Source of the DNA: an uncultured Butyrivibrio sp.
GTDB lineage: Bacteria > Bacillota > Clostridia > Lachnospirales > Lachnospiraceae
Assembly (NCBI GenBank): GCA_947168935.1
Contig: CAMVNV010000001.1
Coordinates: forward strand, 1 to 64,000
Length of the DNA: 64,000 nucleotides
Direction: 5' to 3'
Shown: in pieces, positions 29,356-40,929 of the stretch
How positions within the stretch are numbered: position 1 is the stretch's first letter
Layout of the letters: each line of letters begins with the position of its first letter
Position numbers and translations under genes: made by a program
Notes under the pieces: generated by a model
Told to the model about the DNA's origin: nothing
The model's input: only the letters and a program-made list of their open reading frames with translations
The model's database searches: none

Positions 29356-31585
29356 ATGACATGATCTCCTCTATCTGATCTTTGAGACCAGTATAGCGGG
29401 ATAGCTGATCTTCGTTTTCTACCATCTCTCTGATGGCATCCTTGCTGCCAAGGATCATTACACACTTACGTGCTCTTGTGACGGCAGTATATAAAAGGTT
29501 TCTGTTAGTAAGCATCCTCGGGCCTCCAAGAAGAGGCATAACGATAGCAGGATACTCTGATCCTTGTGATTTATGAATAGTTACGGCATAGGCAAGTTCC
29601 AGCTCATCAAGATTACTGAAGGAATAGGTGACTCTTCTTTTTTCATCAAACTCTACCACCAGTGTTGATGTTGCAGTCGTGATGCTGACGATGCGTCCCA
29701 TGTCTCCATTAAATATTCCTGTTCCGCCATCAATCGGGATGTTGTATTTACCTATGATCTCCCACTCAGCCTGGTAGTTGTTATGGATCTGCATGACCTT
29801 ATCGCCAACTCTGAGAAGTCTGTCGCCATGCATGTATTCTGCTTTGGACGGGTCAGCCGGATTAAGATACTGCTGCAATATTTTATTTAACGTCTCGCAT
29901 CCAAGTGCGCCTTTTTTCATAGGGGTAAGTACCTGTATGTCGAAGGGATCTGCATCAACATAGCCAGGGAGCTTATCTCTTATGAGCATAATCATGTGCT
30001 TATATATTATGTTGTAATCATTTCTTTCAAGGAAAAAGAAATCTTTGCTCTTATTGGAAAGTCCCGGCATCTGTCCCTGATTGATGTAGTGGGCGTTCAT
30101 GACAATGTCACTTTCCTTGGCCTGTCTGAAGATATGATTAAGAACTACTGTTGCAAACTTTCCACAGAAAATAAGATCATGAAGGATCTGTCCAGGACCT
30201 ACGCTTGGAAGCTGGCTTGCATCACCTACAAATATAAGGTGCATTCCAGGTATTACAGCTTTAAGAAGCGCATGGAAAAGATGTATATCTACCATGGACA
30301 TCTCATCTATGATTATTACATCTGCTTCCAGTGGATTATCCTGATCGCGGTTAAAGCGGGCTGTCTGCTTAACTGCATTATCATCAGATACTCCTCCTGC
30401 TATCTCAAGAAGTCTGTGGATGGTCCTTGCTTCATATCCCGTTGCTTCAGTCATACGCTTTGCCGCTCTTCCAGTAGGAGCTGCAAGCTGGATATCAAGT
30501 CCCTCTTCTTCAAAATAACTGATTATTGTATTTATAGTTGTAGTCTTACCTGTACCAGGACCTCCTGTCAGGATCAGGATTCCATTAGAAGCACTCTTTA
30601 AAATTGCTTCTCTTTGGAGATCGTCAAGCTCGATATTCTTTTTCTTCTCAATATAATGAATTCTTTCAAGCTGAGCTTTTCTGGTTCCGGAATTTTCATC
30701 TACATCAAGATGGATATTAAGGTCATAGAGTCTTTGAGCGCAGGCTCTTTCTTCTCCAAATAGCTGTGAACTGTATACTCTGTCCTCATCTCTGATGACT
30801 ATCCTTCTGTCTATAGCAAGATAATCTATCTGATTTAGGATAAGGTCTTCATCGACTCTTAATAGCGATGCAGTTCTTTTTAGAAGGATGTTCTTAGGAA
30901 GATAAGTATTACCTTCCTGGGCTCCTTCCTGAAGCATATAGAGTATTCCACTTCTAATACGGAAATCAGAATCAACGCTGAATCCTATTCTTCCTGCAAT
31001 CTCGTCTGCAGTCTTAAATCCTATACCGCCTATATCTTCTGCAAGCTTATAGGGATTTTGCTGCATGACTGTATATACACTGCCGCCGTAAGTGTTATAA
31101 ATCTTTACAGCCATAGTGTCTGATATTCCATACCTTTGAAGGAATATCATTATATCTCTTGCTTCACGCTTTTCGCTCATCTGAGTTGCTATCTCAATGG
31201 CTTTTCTTTCGCTTATGCCCTTGATCTCAGCAAGACGCTCAGGTTCCATTTCTATTATACGAAACGTGTCTTCTCCGAATTTTTTGATGATGCGTGCAGC
31301 GAGTGCTGCTCCGACTCCCTTTATAGCGCCACTTGCAAGGTATCGCTCCATTGCCTGAGCGTCCTCGGGTTCAACGATGGTATATTTAGATACTCTGATC
31401 TGGTCACCGTACATGGGATGCTGAACAAGCTCTCCCTCGATCTCAAGAGTATCTCCAACATCAGCATCACGAAATGTACCGACACAGGTAATCTCGTCCC
31501 CATCAGATATTACGGTTGCTACGCCATATCCATTCTCTTCATTTTTATAGACAAAATGCTCTATATAACCCTTAATCTTTTCCAT
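29342..31585 (-). CDS. recD2: ATP-dependent RecD2-type helicase
   Basis: ILTGGPGTGKTTTINTI, DEMSMVD, GDASQLPSVGPG, YAVTIHKSQGSEYPAIVMPL. Confidence 0.95.
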   Translation of the reverse strand: MEKIKGYIEHFVYKNEENGYGVATVISDGDEITCVGTFRDADVGDTLEIEGELVQHPMYGDQIRVSKYTIVEPEDAQAMERYLASGAIKGVGAALAARIIKKFGEDTFRIIEMEPERLAEIKGISERKAIEIATQMSEKREARDIMIFLQRYGISDTMAVKIYNTYGGSVYTVMQQNPYKLAEDIGGIGFKTADEIAGRIGFSVDSDFRIRSGILYMLQEGAQEGNTYLPKNILLKRTASLLRVDEDLILNQIDYLAIDRRIVIRDEDRVYSSQLFGEERACAQRLYDLNIHLDVDENSGTRKAQLERIHYIEKKKNIELDDLQREAILKSASNGILILTGGPGTGKTTTINTIISYFEEEGLDIQLAAPTGRAAKRMTEATGYEARTIHRLLEIAGGVSDDNAVKQTARFNRDQDNPLEADVIIIDEMSMVDIHLFHALLKAVIPGMHLIFVGDASQLPSVGPGQILHDLIFCGKFATVVLNHIFRQAKESDIVMNAHYINQGQMPGLSNKSKDFFFLERNDYNIIYKHMIMLIRDKLPGYVDADPFDIQVLTPMKKGALGCETLNKILQQYLNPADPSKAEYMHGDRLLRVGDKVMQIHNNYQAEWEIIGKYNIPIDGGTGIFNGDMGRIVSITTATSTLVVEFDEKRRVTYSFSNLDELELAYAVTIHKSQGSEYPAIVMPLLGGPRMLTNRNLLYTAVTRARKCVMILGSKDAIREMVENEDQLSRYTGLKDQIEEIMSYDDK

Positions 31586-31604
31586 ACGTCATATTATGCC
31601 CCGA

Positions 31605-31632
31605 AAAATACCCTGCCGCAAGCGGCAGGGTA
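31605..31632 (-). terminator. Intrinsic terminator upstream of recD2 (end of flagellar gene cluster)
   Basis: Minus strand TACCCTGCCGCttGCGGCAGGGTATTTTT. Confidence 0.85.
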
Positions 31633-31722
31633 TGGATTCGATTCTATAATATCCTCCCCTTAAAATTTCTAATTCATTTCTTGGATATCTCCAAGAATTC
31701 TCCCCAATACAGTATCTGTATG

Positions 31723-32271
31723 TCAGACTTCTCCAACATTTGGAATGTCAGATTCTTTATCTCCATCAGCTGTTTCAGCTTTGTTTTCCGAAGCCTCTTT
31801 TTCCAAAGCTGCCTGCTGAAGTGATGACATAGTTGATAGAACCTGCGCCTGTGATGCATCAGCCGGAATGTCATGAGAAGCTTCGTCGCCTATTCCATAA
31901 GTTCTCTTCATATTCTCATAGAGCATCTGAGCAAGGCCGTTACTCTGGTTATCTGCTGCCGTTGATGCTATATCCTGAATTGTCAGATCCTTAAAATAAT
32001 CAACAAGACTGTTAGATGATGTCATGGAAAGTGCATCACTCATCTGACTGTCATCTGTTTTGAAAGCATCAACAGTCTTGCTCATCTCCTTAAACACCTG
32101 CTCAAGGAAATATGCTTCGAACTGTTTGCAGGCATCCATAAGCTCTTTTTCCGTTTCGGAAGTCGGAGCCTTCTCTACAGCTTTTTGAACTTCATTGGAA
32201 TACTGCGTTTTAGCTGCGTAGTCTGTATATGCTGCTGAACTAATTCCACTTAAATTACTAAAATCCGGCAT
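31723..32271 (-). CDS. Rod-binding/FlgJ-N-terminal-like flagellar protein
   Basis: ELMDACKQFEAYFLEQVFKEMSKTV ... adjacent to flagellar rod/hook genes. Confidence 0.8.
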   Translation of the reverse strand: MPDFSNLSGISSAAYTDYAAKTQYSNEVQKAVEKAPTSETEKELMDACKQFEAYFLEQVFKEMSKTVDAFKTDDSQMSDALSMTSSNSLVDYFKDLTIQDIASTAADNQSNGLAQMLYENMKRTYGIGDEASHDIPADASQAQVLSTMSSLQQAALEKEASENKAETADGDKESDIPNVGEV

Positions 32272-32306
32272 ATCATCATCCTCTTTTTTTATTCAAACTC
32301 CTAAGG

Positions 32307-33152
32307 TCAGCGTTTCAGCTGGTTAGCTGTCTGCATCATCTGGTCTGTTGTTGTGATGGCTGTAGAATTCATTTCATATGCGCGCTGAGCTACGATAAGG
32401 TTAACCATCTCGGTAGCAACGTTAACATTAGAACCTTCCAGGTAACCCTGTCTGATGATACTTCTCTCAACTCCATCAGTTTCAACTTCATTCATAGCTG
32501 GTCCACTTGCTGCAGTAACTTTCCAGGTTGTACTTCCAACTCTTTCAAGACCGCCCGGGTTCTGGAACTGCCACAAGCCAATAGTAAATCCAACTTCTCT
32601 TGGAACTCCTTCGTCATCAGGATAATAAATAGTACCATCAGATCCTACAGAGATCCTGTTGGAGATATATCCTCCATCAAGTCTTATCTCTTCGCCTTCT
32701 GTACTTAAGATCGGGTTACCGTCTGATGTTGTAAGCACAAGCTCTGTTCCTTCATCATTACCAATAGCCCAGATGAAATCACCGTTTCTTGTATATACTG
32801 GATTGCCATCTGCATCATGATATGAGAAGAATCCATCGCCGCTAATAGCGAAGGCTGATGAGCTCGGATTATCAAGGAGTGATCCTTGTGAAAAGAGCTG
32901 CGTGAGCGCCGCTGTTCTTACACCAAGACCCACCTGTGAAGTTGTAGGCTTGGGGCTTCCGTTGGCCGTTGTTGTAACAGAATTAAGATCCTGATAAAGA
33001 AGGGACTTAAACTCCGCCTGCTGAGCTTTAAATCCTGTTGTATTAACGTTCGCAAGGTTATTTGCGATCGTATCTACATTTGTCTGCTGAGCATTCATAC
33101 CTGTTGCGGCTGACCATAAGCTGCGTACCATAATTACCTCTTTTCTGTACAT
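32307..33152 (-). CDS. flgG: Flagellar hook-basal body protein (FlgG-like; likely start MVRSLWSAATGM)
   Basis: SLWSAATGMNAQQTNVDTIANNLANVNTTGFK...SNVNVATEMVNLIVAQRAYEMNSTAITTTDQMMQTANQLKR. Confidence 0.9.
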   Translation of the reverse strand: MYRKEVIMVRSLWSAATGMNAQQTNVDTIANNLANVNTTGFKAQQAEFKSLLYQDLNSVTTTANGSPKPTTSQVGLGVRTAALTQLFSQGSLLDNPSSSAFAISGDGFFSYHDADGNPVYTRNGDFIWAIGNDEGTELVLTTSDGNPILSTEGEEIRLDGGYISNRISVGSDGTIYYPDDEGVPREVGFTIGLWQFQNPGGLERVGSTTWKVTAASGPAMNEVETDGVERSIIRQGYLEGSNVNVATEMVNLIVAQRAYEMNSTAITTTDQMMQTANQLKR

Positions 33153-33286
33153 TGAAGTACATACATGTACTTCTAAACATGTACTAATTACTTCCTGTAA
33201 TTCCGAAAAAGTTTATCGGAATATTCCCTTTGTGCCCTCTAACTACTACTTATCCTTAAGACCTATAAGCAGGTCCGCCGTCCACG

Positions 33287-34165
33287 TTACAATCTGCCAA
33301 GTTCAGAAGTTGCTGTCTTAAGTGTTTCATTTGCTGTCTGTATCATTGTCGATGCTGCTTCATAATGTCTTTGTATATTTATTATCGACACCATCTCGTC
33401 AACAACTGAGACATTAGACTGTTCCAAAAATCCTGCATTTATGGTTCCGGTTCCATTTATAACAACTGCCTCATCTGTTGGTTCATAAAGATTCTCACCA
33501 TATTTGGCAAGTGCGTCATAATCCTCAAAATCAAAAAGTCCTATAGTAGCAACTACTTCGCTTGTTTCTTCTTCACCCTCTCCGGTGAATTCAAGAACTT
33601 GCCCCTTGACATTAACAGCATGTTTTTTAGTTGTATCTACAACTATATGCTGTCCTTCTGCATCAAGAACAAAATCTCCATCATGTGTAACAAGCTCTCC
33701 ATTAGCTGTAAGGGTAAAATTACCGTCACGTGTGTACATGACAGTCTGTTGCCCTGCCAGATGCCCTGCTACATTATTGTGTGCACTGGTGTAATCAATG
33801 GCGAAAAAGCCTTTTCCAGAAATTGCAAGATCCCATGTATTGCCTGTGGACTTCATAGGTCCTTCAGACCAATCTGTATAATCCTCTCCGGTTTTGACGC
33901 CGGGGACGATACGACCAAGTCTTCTGGGATAAAGACCTGGTTCGGATGTATCTTTTATCTTGAGGGCCAGCTGTGATCTGAATGTTTGCTGGGAAGAACC
34001 CTCTTTCTTGTATCCGTTAGTATTGGCGTTAGCCAGGTTGTTGGTTGCTACGTCCATGCGATGTTGTTCATTGATCATCGCGGACCATGCTGTGTATAGT
34101 CCTTTAACCATAAAAAACCACTCGCCTCCTTGCGTTTGTACCTGTGTACATAAAACGCATGACAC
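33287..34165 (-). CDS. Flagellar hook-basal body protein (FlgF/FlhO-like; likely start MVKGLYTAWSAM)
   Basis: YTAWSAMINEQHRMDVATNNLANANTNGYK...EMVSIINIQRHYEAASTMIQTANETL. Confidence 0.87.
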   Translation of the reverse strand: MSCVLCTQVQTQGGEWFFMVKGLYTAWSAMINEQHRMDVATNNLANANTNGYKKEGSSQQTFRSQLALKIKDTSEPGLYPRRLGRIVPGVKTGEDYTDWSEGPMKSTGNTWDLAISGKGFFAIDYTSAHNNVAGHLAGQQTVMYTRDGNFTLTANGELVTHDGDFVLDAEGQHIVVDTTKKHAVNVKGQVLEFTGEGEEETSEVVATIGLFDFEDYDALAKYGENLYEPTDEAVVINGTGTINAGFLEQSNVSVVDEMVSIINIQRHYEAASTMIQTANETLKTATSELGRL

Positions 34166-34228
34166 ATCCAGAAGGAGGCCGTGGTTTTAGCTTGAGCTGA
34201 TCTAAAGATCAGTAATCCTTAGATCAGA

Positions 34229-35218
34229 TTAGTTTCCTGAACCGCTGAGGAACTCAACATATTTACCGGTTCCGATAGCAACAGCTGTCATCGGATCCTC
34301 GGCTGTCATGGTGTTGATGCCTGTCTTAGCTGCGATGAGATCTTCAAGACCTCTAAGAAGTGATCCACCACCTGTAAGAACGATACCACGATCTGCGATA
34401 TCGGCTGCAAGTTCCGGAGGAGTCTTCTCAAGTACACCATGGATAGCTTCTACTATCTGTGTTGTAGGCTCTCTCAATGCCTCTTCTGTTTCTTCTGAAC
34501 TGATCTTGACTGTCTTAGGAAGACCTGTAACAAGATTTCGTCCACGCACATCCATATAATCTGCTTCAGGACGTGGGTATGCACTTCCTACGCGGATTTT
34601 GATATCTTCTGCAGTTCTTTCACCGATCAGAAGATTGTGCTTCTTTCTCATATAGCGGACGATAGCTTCATCAAAGTCATCGCCTGCGATCTTAACTGAT
34701 GTTGATACAACTGTTCCACCAAGTGAAATAACAGCGATATCTGTTGTACCACCACCTATATCTACGATCATGTTGCCGCAAGGCTTAATGATATCGATAC
34801 CAGCACCAATAGCTGCTGCGATAGGCTCCTCGATGATACGAACGTCTCTGGCACCTGCCATACGTGTTGCATCTTCTACGGCCTTACGCTCAACTTCAGT
34901 AACACCTGAAGGAACGCATACAGCGATAAGAGGTTTACGATAAATTCTGCGTCCGAGAGCCTTTGTGATGAAATGCTTCATCATCTGCTCTGTGATCTGG
35001 TAATCACTGATAACGCCCTGACGAAGAGGACGAACAGCTACGATGTTACCAGGTGTACGTCCAAGCATCTGACGTGCATCCTCACCAAAAGTAAGGATCT
35101 GGTCTGTGTCTCTGTCGTATGCTACAACTGAGGGCTCCTTAAGTACGACGCCCTTTCCTCTTATATAAACAAGAATACTTGCTGTTCCTAAATCAATTCC
35201 GATATCTGTATACTGCAT
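34229..35218 (-). CDS. mreB: MreB/Mbl rod-shape actin homolog
   Basis: DIGIDLGTASILVYIRGKGVVLKEPSVVA, GGGTTDIAVISLGG, LTGGGSLLRGLE. Confidence 0.95.
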   Translation of the reverse strand: MQYTDIGIDLGTASILVYIRGKGVVLKEPSVVAYDRDTDQILTFGEDARQMLGRTPGNIVAVRPLRQGVISDYQITEQMMKHFITKALGRRIYRKPLIAVCVPSGVTEVERKAVEDATRMAGARDVRIIEEPIAAAIGAGIDIIKPCGNMIVDIGGGTTDIAVISLGGTVVSTSVKIAGDDFDEAIVRYMRKKHNLLIGERTAEDIKIRVGSAYPRPEADYMDVRGRNLVTGLPKTVKISSEETEEALREPTTQIVEAIHGVLEKTPPELAADIADRGIVLTGGGSLLRGLEDLIAAKTGINTMTAEDPMTAVAIGTGKYVEFLSGSGN

Positions 35219-35552
35219 GGATAAGTCCTTTCAATTTGTTGTAAGTCTGTTATTGTTATCGCCTGAGCGAGTGGTCTTCTTTGTATACTATAAAGCGTAT
35301 AATTCACAAAGTATTATAAACTAACAGACTTAATTTGAAAACAGGCTAATTGAAAAAAATTATAGCGGCAGCACAGAGAAACTTATTACAAATCCTTCTA
35401 AGTTCCGTTTTATCTGTACTCCCGCATCCATGCGCACTTTCCGATATACAGTTTCTATTCGTCTTATATATCGGAATATGTGCGCCATTTATTTACCCTG
35501 GTGTATTTTTGTACCAGATCGCTCTTTTCCCAGATCTATTTTGAAAAAAAAA

Positions 35553-38477
35553 TTATTTGAGCATTCTTTCTATGTAGTGGCCTGTATAAGATTCCTTGAC
35601 CTTGGCAACCTGTTCAGGTGTACCCTTGGCTACTACTGTTCCGCCCTTGGCGCCGCCCTCAGGTCCAAGATCTATTATGTAGTCGGCTGTCTTAATAACA
35701 TCAAGGTTGTGCTCAATTACTACTACGGAATTGCCCTGGGCTACAAGCTTTTGAAGTATATCCACAAGCTTAGCTACATCTGCAAAGTGAAGACCTGTTG
35801 TAGGCTCATCAAGGATGTAGATTGTTTTACCTGTACTTGTTCTTGAAAGTTCTGTAGCAAGCTTGATACGCTGCGCTTCACCGCCTGAAAGCTCTGTTGA
35901 AGGCTGTCCAAGCTTCACATATCCAAGACCTACATCATAAAGAGTCTGGATCTTTTTGTGGATCTTAGGAACATTCTTAAAGAACTCAAGTGCTTCTTCC
36001 ACAGTCATATCAAGAACGTCATATATATTTTTGCCCTTATATTTTACTTCCAGAGTCTCTCTGTTATAGCGCTTACCGCCGCAGACTTCGCAAGGTACAT
36101 ATACATCAGGCAAAAAGTGCATTTCAATCTTAACGATACCATCACCTGAGCATGCTTCGCATCGACCGCCCTTTACATTAAAGGAAAATCTGCCCTTGGC
36201 ATAACCCTTGGCTTTGGCATCAGGTGTTCCTGCAAAAAGATCTCTGATAAGATCAAACACTCCTGTGTAGGTTGCAGGATTGGAACGTGGTGTACGTCCA
36301 ATAGGTGACTGATCTATGTCTATTACCTTATCAAGCTGCTCTATGCCTTCAATTTCCCTGTGATCTCCAGGTATGCATCTTGCTCTGTTAAGGCTCTTTG
36401 CAAGGTGCTTGTACATTATCTCATTTACAAGAGAACTCTTTCCTGAGCCTGAAACACCTGTAACTACTGCTAGTACCCCAAGAGGGAATCTTACATCTAT
36501 ATCTTTGAGGTTATGCTCTCTTGCCCCCTTAACAGTCAGCCAGCCTGTAGGCTTTCTGCGCTGTGAAGGAACCGGAATAGTCTTTTTCCCGGATAGATAC
36601 TGACCTGTGATAGAGTCAGGATTAGCCATTATATCTTCTGCTGTACCAGTTGCAACGATAGTACCACCATGAGCACCAGCTCCGGGACCTACGTCTACTA
36701 TATAGTCAGCTACTCTCATAGTATCTTCATCGTGCTCTACAACAATAAGAGTATTGCCCAGATCACGAAGATTCTTGAGAGTGTTAAGAAGCTTATCATT
36801 GTCTCTTTGGTGAAGTCCTATACTAGGCTCATCAAGGATATAGCAAACTCCGCAAAGGCCTGATCCAATCTGCGTTGCAAGTCTTATACGCTGAGCTTCA
36901 CCACCAGAAAGTGTTCCTGTTGCTCTTGAAAGTGAAAGGTATTCAAGACCTACGTCCACAAGGAATCCTACCCTTGCCCTTATCTCTTTTAACAGCTGAG
37001 CTCCTATAAGTTCCTGCTGCTTGGAAAGTGTAAGGTTCTGCAGATACTTGTGAAGTTCCTCAATTGAGATTGATGTGATCTCATAAATATTCCTGCCATC
37101 AACAGTAACTGCAAGGGATTCGGGACGGAGCCTCTGGCCATTGCAGGCTGTACATGGAGTAAAAGTCATGTACTCTTCATATTCTGCTTTAGCAGTCTCT
37201 GATGCTGTCTCCCTGTAGCGCTGCTCGACATTCTTGATAAGGCCGTCGAACATGATAGGATATGTACCCTCACCGCGCTGACCCTTGTAATGCACATTTA
37301 CAGTCTTATCTGCACCGTAAATCAGAACATCATGGATCTTCTTAGGATACTTTTCAAAAGGAGTATCAAGATCAAATCCATATGCCTTGGCAAGGGCCCT
37401 GAGTGTAGCGTTAGCAAAGCTTCCTTCCTTATTGCAGGACTGCCATCCCATAACCTGGATCGCTCCTTCGTTGATGGAAAGAGTCTTATCAGGAATCATC
37501 AGATCCTCGTCAAACTCCATCTTGTAGCCAAGGCCTGAACACTGAGGACATGCTCCGTAAGGATTGTTGAATGAAAAGCTTCTTGGCTCGATCTCAGGAA
37601 TAGATATACCGCAATCAGGACATGCAAAATTCTGGGAGAAATTGATCTCTTTATCCCCGATAACATCTACAACAAGCAGACCTTCTGCAAGAGAAAGAGC
37701 TGTTTCAATAGAATCTGTTAGTCTTCCCCTGATGCTCTGCGGGTCCTCTTTAACAACAAGTCTGTCAACGATTATCTCTATGTTGTGCTTGATATTCTTA
37801 TCAAGACTGATATCTTCTGAAAGGTCATACTGATTGCCATCGATCCTGATACGGACATAACCGCCCTTCTTGGCCCTTTCAATGACCTTCTCATGCATAC
37901 CCTTTCTGCCTCTTACAACAGGAGAAAGAATCTGGATCTTGCTGCCAACAGGGAGTGCTAAGATCTGATCCGCCATCTCATCAACGCTCTGGCGTCTTAT
38001 CTCTCTTCCGCAGCCAGGACAATGAGGAATACCAATCCTTGCATACAGGAGTCTGAAATAATCATAGATCTCAGTAACAGTACCTACTGTAGAACGAGGG
38101 TTTCTGTTAGTAGACTTCTGATCGATCGAAATTGTTGGTGAAAGACCCTCAATCTTCTCAACATCAGGCTTATCCATCTGTCCCAGGAACATACGTGCGT
38201 ATGAAGAAAGAGACTCCATATACCTGCGCTGTCCCTCTGCAAAAATAGTATCAAAAGCAAGGGATGACTTACCGGATCCTGAAAGACCGGTAAATACAGT
38301 AAGAGTTCCCCTTGGGATATTTACATCCACACCTTTTAGGTTATGTTCGTTAGCATGACGGACTCTTATATAGTCATGAATATCAACAGGAAGCGGACGT
38401 CTGCCAGTTGTATTAACCTTAGTCATGTGCGCATTACTCTCAGGCGCAGTCTTTTCATTTATCTTTTTTGTTGCCAT
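35553..38477 (-). CDS. uvrA: Excinuclease ABC subunit A
   Basis: [58 protein letters not shown]; two ABC cassettes. Confidence 0.98.
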   Translation of the reverse strand: MATKKINEKTAPESNAHMTKVNTTGRRPLPVDIHDYIRVRHANEHNLKGVDVNIPRGTLTVFTGLSGSGKSSLAFDTIFAEGQRRYMESLSSYARMFLGQMDKPDVEKIEGLSPTISIDQKSTNRNPRSTVGTVTEIYDYFRLLYARIGIPHCPGCGREIRRQSVDEMADQILALPVGSKIQILSPVVRGRKGMHEKVIERAKKGGYVRIRIDGNQYDLSEDISLDKNIKHNIEIIVDRLVVKEDPQSIRGRLTDSIETALSLAEGLLVVDVIGDKEINFSQNFACPDCGISIPEIEPRSFSFNNPYGACPQCSGLGYKMEFDEDLMIPDKTLSINEGAIQVMGWQSCNKEGSFANATLRALAKAYGFDLDTPFEKYPKKIHDVLIYGADKTVNVHYKGQRGEGTYPIMFDGLIKNVEQRYRETASETAKAEYEEYMTFTPCTACNGQRLRPESLAVTVDGRNIYEITSISIEELHKYLQNLTLSKQQELIGAQLLKEIRARVGFLVDVGLEYLSLSRATGTLSGGEAQRIRLATQIGSGLCGVCYILDEPSIGLHQRDNDKLLNTLKNLRDLGNTLIVVEHDEDTMRVADYIVDVGPGAGAHGGTIVATGTAEDIMANPDSITGQYLSGKKTIPVPSQRRKPTGWLTVKGAREHNLKDIDVRFPLGVLAVVTGVSGSGKSSLVNEIMYKHLAKSLNRARCIPGDHREIEGIEQLDKVIDIDQSPIGRTPRSNPATYTGVFDLIRDLFAGTPDAKAKGYAKGRFSFNVKGGRCEACSGDGIVKIEMHFLPDVYVPCEVCGGKRYNRETLEVKYKGKNIYDVLDMTVEEALEFFKNVPKIHKKIQTLYDVGLGYVKLGQPSTELSGGEAQRIKLATELSRTSTGKTIYILDEPTTGLHFADVAKLVDILQKLVAQGNSVVVIEHNLDVIKTADYIIDLGPEGGAKGGTVVAKGTPEQVAKVKESYTGHYIERMLK

Positions 38478-38729
38478 ATCATTTTCCTTTATAATTTAAG
38501 TACAAGCTTCTTGCTTGTTTTGAATCTATTTAATATTTTTCGCAATCTAATTGTCTTTTGCGGGAATAGAACCATTTTATCATAGCATTTTAAATTCTAA
38601 AATACCTTTATCAAAATTTCAGAATTTATTCATGAAGTTCTCTTGTCAGCTCCTTGTATCCCGCTTAAAATCTAGCTTTTCTAGTATCACATACATCCAA
38701 AATCCAAGAAGATCTATAGTAACTTCACT

Positions 38730-38758
38730 TTGCCACAAGCTCACTGCTCTGCTAAAAT
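38730..38758 (+). promoter_or_regulatory. Putative sigma-A promoter of uvrB
   Basis: TTGCCA-17 nt-TAAAAT. Confidence 0.5.
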
Positions 38759-38815
38759 AAATATGCTAACTCCACTATAAAATAAAACATAAATATAAAC
38801 AATCGGTATAAATAT

Positions 38816-40810
38816 ATGGATAAATTTAAACTTGTAAGTACGTTTAAACCCACGGGCGACCAGCCTCAGGCAATTGAAAAACTCGTTAAAGGTTTCAAGG
38901 AAGGTAACCAGTTCGAGACTCTCCTTGGCGTAACAGGCTCTGGTAAGACCTTCACCATGGCCAACATTATCGCTGCTCTTAATAAGCCAACCCTCATCAT
39001 CTCCCACAACAAGACCCTTGCAGGCCAGTTATATGGTGAGATGAAGGAGTTCTTCCCGGAGAACGCGGTTGAATATTTCGTATCTTACTATGACTATTAC
39101 CAGCCTGAAGCCTATGTCCCTCAGACTGATACCTACATAGCCAAGGATTCGTCAATAAACGACGAGATCGATAAGCTTCGTCTTTCTGCAACGGCTTCAC
39201 TTGCCGAGAGAAACGATGTAATCGTTGTAGCTTCAGTTTCATGCATATACGGTCTTGGTAGCCCTGATGAATTCAAAGGAATGTCCATATCCCTTCGCCC
39301 AGGCATGTCCAAGGACAGGGACGATGTTATCAAAGACCTTGTATCTATCCAGTATCAGCGTAACGACATGGATCTATCCCGTTGCAACTTCCGTGTACAC
39401 GGCGACGTTGTTGAGGTATTCCCAGCTAATGCTGATGACTATCTTATAAGAATTGAATTCTTCGGAGATGAGATAGACAGAATATGTGAAGTTGAGCCAC
39501 TTTCAGGCAAGGTCATTCATGAACTTGAACATGTTATGATCTTCCCTGCTTCTCACTATGTCGTTCCTCAGGAGAAGATTAACAAAGCCTGTGAAAATAT
39601 AGAAAAAGAGCTTGAAGAACAGGTTCGTTTTTTCAAAGGTGAAGATAAGCTTATTGAAGCTCAGCGTATCGCCGAAAGAACCAACTTTGATGTTGAGATG
39701 ATGCGTGAAACAGGCTTTTGCTCTGGAATTGAGAACTACTCAAGACACCTTAATTTCATGGCTGCCGGAGAGCCTCCTCTTACACTTATGGAATTCTTCC
39801 CTAGAGATTTCCTTATTATCGTAGACGAGTCTCACATGTCCATCCCTCAGATAGGTGCCATGTACCATGGTGACAGGAGCAGAAAAGAAACTCTTGTAAA
39901 CTACGGTTTCAGACTTCCTTCTGCCCTTGATAACAGGCCTCTTAACTTTGAGGAATTTGAAACTCACATTGACCAGATGCTCTTTTGCTCTGCTACCCCA
40001 GGTAAATATGAGCAGGAGCATGAGCTTCTACGTGCAGAACAGGTAATAAGACCTACAGGTCTTCTTGATCCTGAGGTTGATGTACGACCTACAGAAGGTC
40101 AGATAGATGACCTTCTTGCAGAGATCAGAAAAGAGACTGCCAAAAAGAACAAAGTACTTGTCACCACTCTTACAAAGCGTATGGCAGAAGATCTTACTGA
40201 ATACCTTGCAGAAAACGGTGTAAGAGTCAAGTATCTTCACTCTGATATAGACACCTTGGAAAGAGCTGAGATCATCAGAGACATGCGTCTTGATGTATTT
40301 GATGTACTAGTTGGAATCAACCTCCTTAGAGAAGGTCTTGATATACCTGAGATAACTCTTGTTGCAATCCTTGATGCTGACAAGGAAGGTTTCCTAAGAT
40401 CAGAAACATCTCTTGTTCAGACCATAGGACGTGCTGCAAGAAACTCAGAAGGTCATGTTATCATGTACGCCGACAATATGACTGAATCAATGCAAAATGC
40501 CATTGACGAGACCAACAGACGCCGTGAGATACAGATGAAATATAATGAAGAACACGGAATCACACCTCAGACTATCAAGAAGGCAGTCCGCGATCTTATC
40601 GCCATCACTAAGGAGATTACCAAGGAAGAAGTCAAGTTTGAAAAGGATCCTGAATCCATGAGCAGAGACGAGCTTGAAAAGCTAATCGGCAAGGTTCAGA
40701 AAAAGATGAAAAAAGCTGCTGCAGAACTTGATTTCGAGACCGCAGCAACTCTTCGTGATCAGATGATCTCTCTCAAGACTCACCTCAACGAGATCACAGG
40801 CGGTAATTAA
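38816..40810 (+). CDS. uvrB: Excinuclease ABC subunit B
   Basis: [40 protein letters not shown]-terminal UVR domain. Confidence 0.98.
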   Translation: MDKFKLVSTFKPTGDQPQAIEKLVKGFKEGNQFETLLGVTGSGKTFTMANIIAALNKPTLIISHNKTLAGQLYGEMKEFFPENAVEYFVSYYDYYQPEAYVPQTDTYIAKDSSINDEIDKLRLSATASLAERNDVIVVASVSCIYGLGSPDEFKGMSISLRPGMSKDRDDVIKDLVSIQYQRNDMDLSRCNFRVHGDVVEVFPANADDYLIRIEFFGDEIDRICEVEPLSGKVIHELEHVMIFPASHYVVPQEKINKACENIEKELEEQVRFFKGEDKLIEAQRIAERTNFDVEMMRETGFCSGIENYSRHLNFMAAGEPPLTLMEFFPRDFLIIVDESHMSIPQIGAMYHGDRSRKETLVNYGFRLPSALDNRPLNFEEFETHIDQMLFCSATPGKYEQEHELLRAEQVIRPTGLLDPEVDVRPTEGQIDDLLAEIRKETAKKNKVLVTTLTKRMAEDLTEYLAENGVRVKYLHSDIDTLERAEIIRDMRLDVFDVLVGINLLREGLDIPEITLVAILDADKEGFLRSETSLVQTIGRAARNSEGHVIMYADNMTESMQNAIDETNRRREIQMKYNEEHGITPQTIKKAVRDLIAITKEITKEEVKFEKDPESMSRDELEKLIGKVQKKMKKAAAELDFETAATLRDQMISLKTHLNEITGGN

Positions 40811-40872
40811 AATATAGTGTGATCAGGCATAATATTAATTAATTAAACACTATATGTATAAATTCAAATAAA

Positions 40873-40913
40873 AAAGCGCCATATCAGGGCATGTACCCTT
40901 GATATGACGCTTT
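40873..40913. terminator. Terminator-like hairpin between convergent uvrB and ctpA
   Basis: AAAGCGcCATATCAGGG-loop-CCCtTGATATGaCGCTTT. Confidence 0.8.
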
Positions 40914-40929
40914 ATGTTTATAAATATTA

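Noticed and set aside
29996-30601. 201-aa plus-strand ORF
   Set aside because: Antisense to recD2
38478-38815. LexA/SOS box between uvrA and uvrB
   Set aside because: Looked for GAAC-N4/5-GTTC-like sites; none convincing by eye
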